From positions 1-64,000 of the forward strand of contig JADGKB010000010.1 in assembly GCA_027604185.1 (NCBI GenBank): a stretch of 64,000 nucleotides of DNA. Reading direction: 5' to 3'. Positions 1 to 11,600 of the stretch are shown here, in pieces. This DNA comes from Boothiomyces macroporosus. Its lineage: Eukaryota; Chytridiomycota; Chytridiomycetes; Rhizophydiales; Terramycetaceae. How positions within the stretch are numbered: the stretch's first letter is position 1; each line of letters starts with the position of its first letter. A program made the translations under genes and the position numbers. The notes beneath the pieces were generated by a model that saw nothing but the letters and a program-made list of their open reading frames with translations, had not been told where the DNA came from and searched no databases.

Positions 1-141
1 AAGTTCCCTATCAAATGTCACCTTTGATTTGGCTCAACATCCTTTTATGAAATCAAATTGGAAAACTAAAATCGTTTCATTAGAGTGGTGACATTCACCA
101 GCGGCGATATTTTGAAATATCTTGAAGCCGAAAAGGAATAG
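1..141 (+). CDS. C-terminal end of an unidentified protein (5' end outside window)
   Basis: A frame open from the left edge (FDLAQHPFMK...KIVSLE) stops after about 90 bases. A second frame ending GDILKYLEAEKE-TAG follows directly, and both look like coding sequence. They join in frame only if a very short intron is removed: 83..99 (17 nt, GTGG...CCAG) or 86..99 (14 nt, GTGA...CCAG). Either would be shorter than every other intron in the window. The remaining piece is too short to assign a family. The gene could instead be mis-joined by me or contain a sequence error. Confidence 0.4.
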
Positions 142-683
142 ATGGTCCTTTCTCAGGTTTCTTTCAAAACAATGCAGTGAAGCAACTGTAACAGCCGGAA
201 TGCTTGGAGACAGATATGAATATAATCTTTGAAATATAAACTACTGTTTAGTCTCCAAGGAGAGGAAGGGATATATTTATCGAAACGATATACCTGAGTT
301 AGATATTTTTATCGAAACGATATACCTGAGTTAGATATTTTTATCGAAACGATATACCTGAGTTGGATATATTTATCGAATACGGTATACCTGAGTTCGA
401 TATATTTATCGAAACGGTATACTTGAGTTCGATATATTTATCGAAACGGTATACTTGAGTTCGATATTTTTATGGAATATGTATTAGTTCAACTTGGGAG
501 AGGCAAATTGAGAGTGCTTATATCTATCAGTAAATGCCTGTTCAGTCGACCAGTTTTATGCGTATCCCGGGGTATTATTTACCAGGAATAATTGAGATGA
601 TATCAATTCCATTGTAGAATTTGAGTGCATATTGCTTCAAATTAAACTTTTGCTCTCCAAATTTTTTTATTTTTTTTTGAAGG
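142..683. other. Intergenic stretch before EMG1
   Basis: No gene recognised. It holds the 32-bp minisatellite at 269-480 and AT-rich flanks. The last 50 bases are T-rich and lead straight into the EMG1 start codon. Confidence 0.6.
269..480. repeat. 32-bp tandem repeat (minisatellite), about 7 copies, with an internal dyad
   Basis: The phrase TATCGAA recurs at 278, 310, 342, 374, 407 and 439, with a diverged copy (TATGGAA) at 471. The period is 32 bp, with one 33. Each unit contains TATCG-AAA-CGATA, a perfect 5-bp inverted repeat around AAA, in the first three copies; later copies carry CGGTA instead, so the right arm has drifted. Units also share ATACCTGAGTT or ATACTTGAGTT. There are no unique spacers, so this is not a CRISPR array. 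Confidence 0.9.
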
Positions 684-1429
684 ATGGATTTGCTGAAAGA
701 ACAAAAACCCCCAAAAGTACCAAAGTCAGCAGCAGAAAAGGCAGCAACCAAAAGACTAATCGTTGTCCTGGAACAGGCTTCATTGGAAACTGTAAAGCTT
801 GGAAAAGGAAAGGAAGGACATTATGTTTTGATGAACTGCGACGACCACCATCATATTTTGAAAAAAGAAGGACGAGATGTTTCAGAATCTAGACCTGATA
901 TCACTCATCAGTGTCTATTGGCTCTGCTTGATTCTCCATTGAACAAAGCGGGCAAATTACAGGTCTATATTCATACTACAAAGAATGTCTTGATTGAAGT
1001 TTCACCGCACGTCAGAATACCTAGAACTTTCAAGAGATTTAGTGGTTTAATGGGTAATCTACATTAACATAGTCCAACTATTGCACAAGATGAGCATTCG
1101 TTCAGTGAATGGCCCTGAAAAACTGCTTAAAGTTATCGCCAACCCAGTTACTGACCATTTCCCTCCAAATTGCAGAAAAATAAGTAACACTAATACTAAC
1201 GATAGCCATGTCATCTGAAGTTCCAGCTGTCAGATTATCTACTTATTTGGGAACACTGCCTCAAGATGAGACTCTTGTTTTCTTTATTGGTGCCATGGCT
1301 CACGGGCACGATGACTGGGTTGATGATATCGTTGATGACAAAATTTCCATCTCGGACTATCCCCTTTCGGCAGCAGTCACTTGCTCCAAACTAACATCTG
1401 CCTTGGAAGACTTGTGGAATATTTTATAG
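684..1429 (+). CDS. EMG1: Ribosome biogenesis SPOUT methyltransferase Nep1/Emg1
   Basis: Predicted 234 aa. Emg1/Nep1 methylates the hypermodified pseudouridine of 18S rRNA and is needed for small-subunit assembly in the nucleolus. Family signatures are visible in order: [12 protein letters not shown] near the start, [48 protein letters not shown], then GAMAHG and [12 protein letters not shown] around the SAM-binding knot. Introns are 1054..1072 (19 nt) and 1184..1205 (22 nt, with a perfect TACTAAC branch site). Removing them restores unbroken homology: [13 protein letters not shown] and CRKI-TMSSEVP. The start is the first ATG, just after a T-rich leader. The next gene converges on it, 15 nt away. 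Confidence 0.93.
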
Positions 1430-1444
1430 ATAAATCTCTTACTT

Positions 1445-2569
1445 TTATTCCGTTTTTTGTAACGCAGATTGCACCCACCCAGCCATATCTACTTCAACAT
1501 TGCAATTATAAGTTATCCATTCCATCTCCAGTAACATGGGATAGCTTGGTCTATCTACAGGCTCCTTTTGTAAACAAGCAGCAATAAAATCATGCGCTAA
1601 TTGAGAAAACACAGATGGAAGTGTTGGTGCGGGACCTGCTACTATTGCATTCAACTGAGCAAATACACTTTCAGAAGCTGTTGATATAAACGGATATTGT
1701 CCTGTTGCCATTTCTATTATGCTAAGCCCTAAACTCCACACATCGGATTTCGAACTATAGTCTCCACCACCACTAGTTATACGTTCAGGCTACATTAATA
1801 TTAATATACTGCCATGTAGGGCTGACATCCAACATTAGTCTTTGCCATCGATTGCTGTAGCTGCCCACTAACTCCAAAATCACAGAGCCTAATTAAAATA
1901 TTCTTACTTTACTTGGCCCTTGGTATTGACTAGTACATTGGTAGGCTTTACATCTCTATGAATCACTTTGAGTTCGTTTTTCAAGTAAGTCAGTCCCTCC
2001 ACCATCTTTATAAAAATCAGGTTACCGATGTTGCAACTTTAGCCAGCACTGGTTCTGGAATTCCGCCTTTATATAATTTATCCAGTGATCCAGCATCCAT
2101 ATATTCAATCGACATATAAACACAGCTCTCAACAACAAACGCTCCGTAAAATTCAATAATATTTGGATGTTTGGATTTATGAAGTACTTCTAGTTCCATT
2201 ATGATATGATTAAGCTTATTTTGGTCCAACTCTAAACGAATTTCTTTCAGCGCTGAGATTAAACATACTTACCCATAATTACATTTGTTGGTTTATGTTT
2301 GACTTTCTGAACGATCCCAAACTGGCCCTGTCCCAATTTCGAAATGGTTTCAAAATCGTCCAGCTTTATGTTGTACAAGGCTCCGTTCGCAAACTGTATT
2401 CCATCTTTACCAAGGGAAGCTTTTCCCTCGAAATTCAGCTTACCGGTCGGGTCACTAATTTAATTACCGCATACACTATAGTCGAGAATGTAGCAAACGG
2501 CGATGCGGTTGCCTGTGATATTTGTTTTAATGGTTGCGGCCTTTTCAAGTTTACCTTTATTCTTTGCAT
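1445..2569 (-). CDS. MAP kinase kinase, Pbs2/Wis1 type
   Basis: Predicted 341 aa. This is a dual-specificity kinase of the fungal stress (HOG/SAPK) cascade. The glycine loop LGQGQFGIV, the run [30 protein letters not shown] (catalytic loop), CDFGVSG (DFG) and the activation segment SMAKT (the S-x-x-x-T sites phosphorylated by MAPKKKs) are all present. So is [10 protein letters not shown], which is typical of Pbs2/Wis1 rather than Ste7. The N-terminus is short (about 70 aa before the kinase, against several hundred in yeast Pbs2), but basic residues at 3-15 could form a MAPK docking site. Five introns: 2455..2474, 2253..2272, 2006..2025, 1889..1907, 1790..1809. The start is the ATG that opens the exon carrying the Ser/Thr-rich leader. 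Confidence 0.9.
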
Positions 2570-2676
2570 TGTGATTCAAAGCAAAAATATTGGACGGGAA
2601 AACCACTATAATTTCAAATGTGATCTAAAACCCAAATAATACTAATCGGAAATCAATATCAATTAATACAGATTTA

Positions 2677-5600
2677 TTAAAATGCTAATCCGGTTATTAA
2701 AGCTACTCCTCTCTTTACCCAGTGAGATTGAGGATGATCTGAAGGCAGTTCAATGGTGAGCACAAAGTTTGTAGAGTGACCAGTGGTGGATAAGGTACCT
2801 GCTCTTGTAAGAGTCTTATAGACTGGGCACTCGTAAATGCCCACCGTAGGCTTCTTCCTATTTGCCTTTGGCAATAACCATATAACATGCATTTCTGTGT
2901 ATAACTCCTTTGGTCTGCTCTCTTCCAAAAACTTTTTGTTTGGATCCCAACGTGCACCTTCCAGGAATAAGCCCCTAATGTAGCAACCATCTGCTGGCTT
3001 TGTAATAATTTCTTCCCACTTTTGATCCATCACCTTGAATTCAAACGACAGCAAATCAATTGAAACCACATATTTACGGGCATAATTTTGTAATGTTCCT
3101 GTCAAGAAAGCTTGTGGGAAAAAGAAACCGCTGATCCAGTATATGTTTGGAATACCAAATGAAATCCATTTTTGAATGAATTCACACCTTTGCACTAGAT
3201 CCAATACCCACGAGGACAATGGTTTTAACGAAGGATATGCCTTTGAAGACCAAGCCTGCGGTACCTGGTTAATAAACATACTATTGCTCATCATTTCCAA
3301 CGGTTCTGATAAAACGACTAACCCTTTAAGCGCCTTGATCATTTCAACAATTGTGCTGTGAATGACATTTAGCAATTTGTTGTATCGAATTACTTCTTGT
3401 ACTAGAACAGTGGACATACTTTCTTTGTATTCTATTGGGAACTTTTTAAGAACCACATGGAGTTGGAACGGTTTTGGAATCTTTGACTGTATCATAGTAG
3501 CAGTATCTATCAAAATATCTTCACGCGTTTTTCCTGAAGCACTCTTTGAACTTTTTGGCATCAAGGTTAAGAGAGATTCAAACAGTGTATAAGTTTGTTT
3601 TTGAGCAAAGGTAATATTTGCATTTTCATGCATGGAAAAGATTTCAGTACCTTCGTCAATTGGGAGACCTTTAATGTAATTTCTGTATTCCGCATAGTTT
3701 TCGCCAGGAATAGAATAGTAGATTTCGCTTGATGAAAATCGATAGCCATCTTTAAGCACATCAGGAGTGTAATAATCATCCAGTATGCACATTATTAATC
3801 TACGATCCTGATCATCAGTTACTCTTCCACCATAGTTAATTTCACCCACAGTATACTTCAACACTTTGAAGGGGCTTTCATCATACTCTTCCAAGAACAT
3901 TTTTAGTTGTCGAATGCAAATCTGTAAATCTCCATCTGTGAATTCATATGGAATGTTCCAACCTAAAGCTCCAAATTTACGCCTTTCTTGAATCACAGCA
4001 TGGAAAAAGCACAAAGAGAACAACAACTTTTTCCATGGCAATGGCTTTGAGCATCCATTTAGCGTTTCATCATTAAATGTTGCGTAGCTTCTCAACAGGT
4101 TGGCTTTGATTCCATTTGGAGGTTCCAAGGTAGTCTTTACTCCATTTTGGAGGATTGTCACAGGGAATTTGTTTGATGGCATAGAAGTGAGCCATAATCT
4201 GAAATCACGATGTACTTTGTCCATTGTAATGCTATCTATAATACGATCGAGGGAAGGCATCCATGAAGGAGCCAAGTGACAGTTTTGTAGTAAGACCCAC
4301 ATGCCCCTCTCCATACCTTCTTTAATAATAGCTTCCGCTCTAGGACCTTGCCCTTGTCCTAAAGACACAGACGCGATTCTTTTTGACATTTTTAGCTCTT
4401 CTGCAAATTTGTATACTGAGGATGCAGGATCAGCACCAGGTGAAAGCACAAAGATCAAAGGAACAGTTGGGTTTGATTCTTTGTATAACGCTCCAAGATC
4501 AGAAGTCTGAGGTTCAACAAACTTTTCTCCAAGTTGTAGCGCAACGAATTCCTGGATTCCCAGGGTTACTTTGTCTGCACGAAGACACCTCAGTATCAGC
4601 AATCGTTGGAATGGAGTGAGATTATTTTGGTATTTTGGAGGAAGTGGTTCTTTTTGAGGTTGACTGCTGTCAAAAATTGTTTTGAACATTGAAATGTAAG
4701 AAATAAAGTCCATTTCAAACGAATTAAAGTTTGGTAGCGTGGACAATGCTAGTATTTCTAGCCAACTCTGTGGGGTTAACCACGACGGGGCCGGATTTGG
4801 CAGCTCTACTGGCACATTAGATCCTCCGGTAAGCAAGAATTTCCATTCATCTGGATCAATTTTGTTTTCATTCATCAAAATTCTTACCGTAAGCAAGAAC
4901 GAGTATTCTAATTTGTGCTTTTCAAACAGTGATCGGCACACATTTGTGAATAGCGAGAATGAAAAGTAAGAATTGATATTCTTCACCCTGTCTTCAATTA
5001 CTTCTGACTTTTCAGAGTTTGCAATCGCCGAGATAAACAAATTCATAAACCACACCAAAGAGTATTGGTACATTGGGTCTATCGTGGAAAGTTCAGTGAT
5101 GCAGAAAAATAGAATTCTTGTTTGCACTGCAACAGGAACATACTTGTTTCTTGTAGAATCAATGTCATGTTCAGTTTGTTCAGCAATCACTACTTTCTTT
5201 TGAATTTCTTCTGAAGTTTCTTTTGACGCTCCGAGTGTTTCAATCAAACGCTCATCATCCACAGGACTTCCTTGTACTGAAGACAATAAATACAAAATTT
5301 TATCTTCAATTTCCTTCAATTCTTTCTTCATCTACTTTAGCTTAAATTACCATTGCATTGTTCAATGTTAGTTGGTTCTTTGCATCTTCCAAATCAGGTC
5401 TTTCGTTTGCTACCACAATAGCAAGCAACTGATCTTCAAGACCGCTTGGGGCGAGAGTAAAGTTGAGAAGAGTAACAGTTGCACTGGTCTCTGGGGAGAA
5501 GTGTGGGTTCGGCAGTTTGGTGGTAATGTAGAATCTAAAGTCATCGTGGAAAGGTAGAATACTGTCACCAATCTATTGTCAATCACGTTTTACCTTAATG

Positions 5601-8600
5601 ACTGTCGTACCACCTTGTTTGAAGGTTTGCTTCAATAGCACAGGCTCAAGTGCAGGATCAAGTTTCTCACCCACATTTTCCAATAAAACAGGCTTACCAA
5701 ACCTGATTGCATTTTCTAATGTTCTTAAAAAGTCTCTGTCCGTCAATTTAACAATGTCCAAAGAATGTTCCTTTTCCATATTTCGAATCCACTTGTTTGC
5801 CTGTCCTTGAGGGTCTATTAGTAGTGGCCACCTCCTGGAGTACTGGACCATTACCGCATTGTCTCTACTTAATGTATCCTTTGGAAGACCGCTGATTTCC
5901 CACTCCCGTAATTTAACATTGTCACCCAAGGATTCCCAAAGGGTAGGATTTTCCGAATGAGGAATTTTCATTCTGAGAATGGTTCCCATCCATTCTTTTT
6001 GCAAGGAGGCACGATATTCAGAAGTAAAAGGACCCAAGTAAGCTATGCAGCCACTGGCCAGGAGTATGTCACCAATGATATTGGTAATTTTCATATCAAA
6101 TTGATCTACCGCAATTGCCCAACGCTGCTTCTCTCCACCTAGCCCCATAATAAGCTTTCCAGCTCGTGAAAGTTTCACATTACATTCTTCAACTTTGCGA
6201 GACAACTCTTCTTTCTTTGCCACTGATTCGGTATATCTCTTTTCCATCTCTTTGATACTTAGTTCTGATTCTCGCAACTTTCGCTTGAGTTCACCCAAAG
6301 CCTTCATAGTAACCTCTAGAGTTTCTTGCGCAACTGCCAATTGGGCTCTTTTTGGAGCCACGGACTTGGAAACCCAGTAATACTTTTCCATCGCTCTGAC
6401 CCATTGACACATTGAAGTAGCAGCTTTAGACACTCTTGAAATTACTGAAACTTGGAATTCAGGGGAGTCAATGTAAGGTTTAATCTTTTGAATGGTGGCT
6501 TCAGAGATTCCATCTTTATCAAAATTCAGAAGACTGTCTAAAAACTTTTGCGGATCCGCCAACAACCCTCTTCCAGGCTCCCAGTAGTCATCAATTTTCT
6601 TTCCAGGCTTGTCGCCATCCACTTTCTTTGGTTTTATCCCTTTCATAATACAAATGGCTTCCACTACCAATTTTACACCATCGGGAGGTCTTTGCATAGA
6701 TCTGACTTCAATAATGTCATTTTTGGTCAAAGAGTTCAACGACTCAACAGCAGCATCTAATGCTGGCAGCGCTTCATCCAGGTCCCTCTTTGCATCTTCA
6801 GCTATGATTCTTGTTTCTTCTGCTTTCTTACTAGCAATAGCCTCCTCTTTCACCACAATTTCTTTTATCTCTTCGGCCGCAATTTTGTCTACAGCAATCT
6901 TTTTCATCGCGTTGTCGGTATCCAAACTAGTCTGCATCAACATTGGTTGCATTGCCTCCAATTCTTCTTGCAGAATTTCCACTTCTTTGGTAGCAGCGAG
7001 CAGTTTATCAAGACCAGTAGCAGTCCTCTTTCTGAGCGCAAGCAATTCGTTTCTTTTCTTGTCCAACAGTCTTTTGTACAAATTTAGTAATTCCAAGTAA
7101 GATTTCGGGGTTACATAGTTGTTCCTATTAAGCTCAGATTTGTATTGAAGACATTTTTCTCTGACGGATTCATGCATATACACACAAAGATTTACAATTC
7201 CATCAATAACTTCCTCAGTACCTAAATCATTTAGTTCGGAAATAGCGTTTGCGGCTACACTACGAAGAGCGTCTTCTGGCCAAGTTGAGAACCAATCAAT
7301 GGTACAGCAGTTGACTAAACTTGGGAACATTCTTAGTCTGTTTCTGAAAGCGTCGCCAATCGGACTCATACAGATTATCAAGTGCAAATTGAGTCTAACT
7401 CTGCCTATATAATGTGAGAATAAGTTTTCTTTTGTTTGAGAAATTCCTAATTCCTGGGCTATTGGACGCATCGCATTCAAAATCCTATCAGATTCTTCGC
7501 CATTGTAAATGTTTGGCACATCTCCACCATTCAGAATATTATTGATATCTTCTAAACAACTTTCTGAAATAATCTGAGTGTCTGTAATCAAAAATACAAT
7601 TGGCTTTCCATCAATACCTGATCCGAACAGGACTTTTTTCAAATCCTCTTTCCATTCAGTTTGGCCGTAGTTCTTTGAAATTTCAATTTGGAACAGATCA
7701 AATTCTTCCATAAACGTCGCCAATCTGCTCAAACTCTGTCTTCCACTACCACCAACACCCAGCAGTAAAGCATTGCCGCCTGGCTGCCTAATTATTCTGC
7801 AAATTCTACTGACATGTTCAATCGCATCCAAGAACATTACCAATTTCATAGGACTAGTTGATGTGCTATTATAGTCGTCTAGATATTCCTCGGTCAATTT
7901 CACCAGTCGTTTTAGATCTTTAATTTCTGCATATGCTTTGGTTTCAGAACCAGGCGATAGATAGTCACCATAAAATAATGGCTCTGTGGTAACTACATCA
8001 CTCCAATCTAACGCTAGTTTGCTAGACATTGATTCGACAACCAAATTTTTGAACCAAAATTTATCCGTATTATCTACTAATCGATCTTGGAATACTCTCA
8101 TGCATTCGTGTGCCCACAGACGTATGATATCGAAATTGGTGGTGACTGTCTTGGCATCTGCACTCAACACTCCTTGTATGACTTTTGAAAGATCTCTCAA
8201 GTTGAATGTATAGTGTGATTTGTTTGGTGTCGGAAGAAGCTCTGCACGAATAGTGTTGTAAATCGTAATAGAAGCCTCTACAATATTATCAGTAAGAGAT
8301 GATATCTCTGGTGCAAACTTGTTTAAGAATGTCCCTAAAATCGTAGTGAAGATTTTCTGAAGGGAAGGGTGGTCCATTTCTACAAAATTGACCAAGTTGA
8401 AATGCCGGGTAAATCGCCCAGTCACTGGATTACGACCCCCTCCTGGATGTCCCATTGCACATATAAAGGAAATATCCACAATATCCATAAATTTACCAAT
8501 TGCTCTTCTGTCATACCACCCATTCCAGTCCATCCATTGTCTAAACAGTTCAATTGGAGGTTGCGCGTTGCACAGATCCAGTTGAGGCATATTCAGATCA

Positions 8601-11600
8601 TCTATAAACAGGACATATCTCTTTCCGGCAGGAGGCCCAAATACTCCCTTTCTTCGTTTTTCCATCTTGGCGTCAATCAAATCTTGAAGTTGATTTGCGT
8701 TAGTTCGAGCAGAAAAGTTAATGGAGATTGGAGTATAAATTGGATCCAATCCATACAGCAGTTTTTGCTGAATGGTAACACTTTTACCGGTACCAGTAGC
8801 ACCTGTACATAAAATATGATAGCTGTTTGACAACAGCAAATCAATGAGGAAGGTGTTTCTGATAGTGTCCATCGTAGATATAATGGACGTGCTAGTTGGT
8901 TTTGCTCCCTCCCCATCCGCTTGTGAAGTATATTGAAGCCAGTTTACCCAACGTTTCTGGCTTACTGAGAAAGTAAAATCATAGCAGGAGCCACTGCTAG
9001 GTAGAGGGTATCGGAGTGCCTTTTCTGAAGTCTGCTTCATCAACCATTGGTCAAATTTACCTCTTCCCTCAGTGTCTGTAGTAACACCAACTGACCATAT
9101 GAGAGAAAATATAAAGAAGGGCTCAACTAGATCCTTGAAATCATGGTCTTCTAAAGCCTAAAGTTCAACAAAAAAGTACCTTTTCTGCGGTGTTGGCAGA
9201 ATTTATAGCGTTGTTCATCAAACTATTATATATTCTCATTAAGCTGCATGTGAGGTTACCTGGTGTTGTTGCAACTGCCTCTTTTAAATTCATTTGCCAA
9301 AATTCAAGGGCAGGTTCCAAATAGTATTCAAACAATGGTGTTGCTACCTGTTCAAAAACTTCATAAAATCTTTCACTTAGCAGCGTCTTTTGTTTTCCAA
9401 ACCAGCTTGTCACAAGTGGTTGAGTTCCAAGCGCACTTGGCTCCATGTAAATCATACCACAACGGGAAACAGTTGCTGGTGATGCAAACGCCAAATCAGC
9501 AACTTCAAACATCATAGTTTGAGTAGAATTCATCTTGATGATTTCTCCACTAGTTAGGCACAGCTTTTTGTTGTCGTCTAACAAAGTGTTCATTGATTCG
9601 ACCCATACAGCATCTACTGGACCGTCAAAGACGTACCACTTCTTGTCTGGAGTTGTATCCTCGGTACCCTCTCGCATGAGGCAAGAAAGAATACCATCAG
9701 ACCACTCATGTGTTAATTGATCAAATTCACCATACAATTGACCCATAGTAATTGATTTGGGATTCAACACAAACATGGATACCTTTTGGAAAGGTTTCCC
9801 GTTTGGTGCTATAACTCCTGCTAGTTGCGACAAACTTTTTGATAGAACTCGGAGGCAACTGGATTTTCCACCACCTGGTGGACCAACAAGCATCAATCCG
9901 TGTCTAACAACAGTAGTTTCGTATAGCTGGATACATTTCTTGATGAATGCCTCCTGTGGCTGCAATCCTAGTTTTCCGCAATTTTGATTAATAGAATTCA
10001 GAAGCTCTCCGTAGTCAATCGTTGGCTGGACTACTCCTGGGAACAGGTCTGAGATGATTCCGTTAAACAATGGTACATCGTCGGCCAGGAATTTAGGTAA
10101 ATTACAATCACACAACGCTCGAAGAAGAATCAAATCTTCTGCAGTGTTTGGTTGTTCGCGCTTAAGGTTTCCGGCTGATGATATTACCGTTTTAACTGCA
10201 CGCATACCAAAGTCATAGTGATCTTGAGATGAAAGCTGTTCTGAGCTTAGCTTGAATGTTGCTACCATCTTTTCAGCCAGCACCTTTGCTGCACTAAATC
10301 CAAAGGAGAACAAAGAAATTTCTCCAATCATGGCATAGTTAGGAATCATCATGGCTACTGGTCTGAATAATGCCTTTAAGTTGTCTGGCAATTCAGTTCT
10401 TCCGGCATATCCAGGGTTCATAGTAATATAAATGGCATTGGTTGCATCCAAAGGTAAATCAACTCCTTCAAATACAAATCTAGTCTGACCTGCAGCACAG
10501 GCTTTTTGAATTGTCATAATTTGCTGGGCAATTACAGAAAGCACTTCAATATCAATTCTGTTAAATTCATCAAAGCAGGCCCATGCACCTGCTGCAGCAA
10601 GACCTTTAAAGAACTTTGCCATTGCCAAGTAGTCCAACTGATCGGAGCAATTGAAAACTACACATTGCTTTGCGAGTGCTTTTGCCAAATCTTTGACAGT
10701 CTCCGTTTTTCCTGTTCCTGCTGGGCCAGCAGGAGCACCTCCCATGCCCAAATGAATCGCACCTGTAAGTGTCAAGTAACATCGATCAGTTAGAGGGGTA
10801 ATTACAAGACGTCCAGTGTTACCAAGGTATTCGTATCCGGATCTAGAATTAGCACCATTTTACTTGAAATTTGCGTTTACAATTTTGATTCGCAAGTCGT
10901 CTTCTTCCCAATAATAGCGAAGCTGACTGATCCATTCAAAGTCGTTTTCTGTTGCAATGTTGTTGTCAATCATCTTTTTGACAACATCGCGAGAGTGAAC
11001 GTCAATAACAATCAAATCTCCAAGAACCAATCTACTTAAGAATGGTAATTCTCCTCTAACTAAGCCGACTAAGCCTTGTAGTTGTGCTAAAAGTTTTGTA
11101 TAGAGGGCTTTCAAGGTTCCGTTTCGAAGCGCTTCTGAAACTTCGGCAGTCCAGTATGTTTGAGAACCAGATAGCACGGCTTGTCCTGGCCACTTTAATA
11201 CCCAGTCTGTCCTTTCTTTTGAAGGATAGTCTAAAATTGCCTCCCTAATAACATTCCTTACACTATGTCTCATCGCATTCTCAACCTTCAAAAGCCATTC
11301 TTCTACAGGACCTTTGGGATAGAAAGGATCAGACACCCTAATCTTTTCTCCTTCTCCTGAAAACATTGCGGTGATTAAATTATCTGCCTGGAATTCGATA
11401 GAAGCAACGTTTTCAAAGCATTTTCGAAGATGTGGTTGAACGGCAGTTGGATCTTTAGTTTGAGATAGAATTTGAAGCAATTCATCATCTGACAAGAAGA
11501 AAAATCTTGGGAATGAAACTCTTTTGCTTTCCAAATAAGCAGACAGTCCTTTGGCGACCAATTCCAGCAGTTTGTTGCATTCCCTGAACGAATCCAATAA

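Noticed and set aside
269..480. CRISPR array
   Set aside because: Units are contiguous with no unique spacers, and the genome is eukaryotic; it is a minisatellite.
6609..7100. 163-codon open frame on the plus strand inside the dynein gene
   Set aside because: It is the exact antisense of the dynein stalk coiled coil; Ser/Ile/Ala-rich shadow composition and no independent features.
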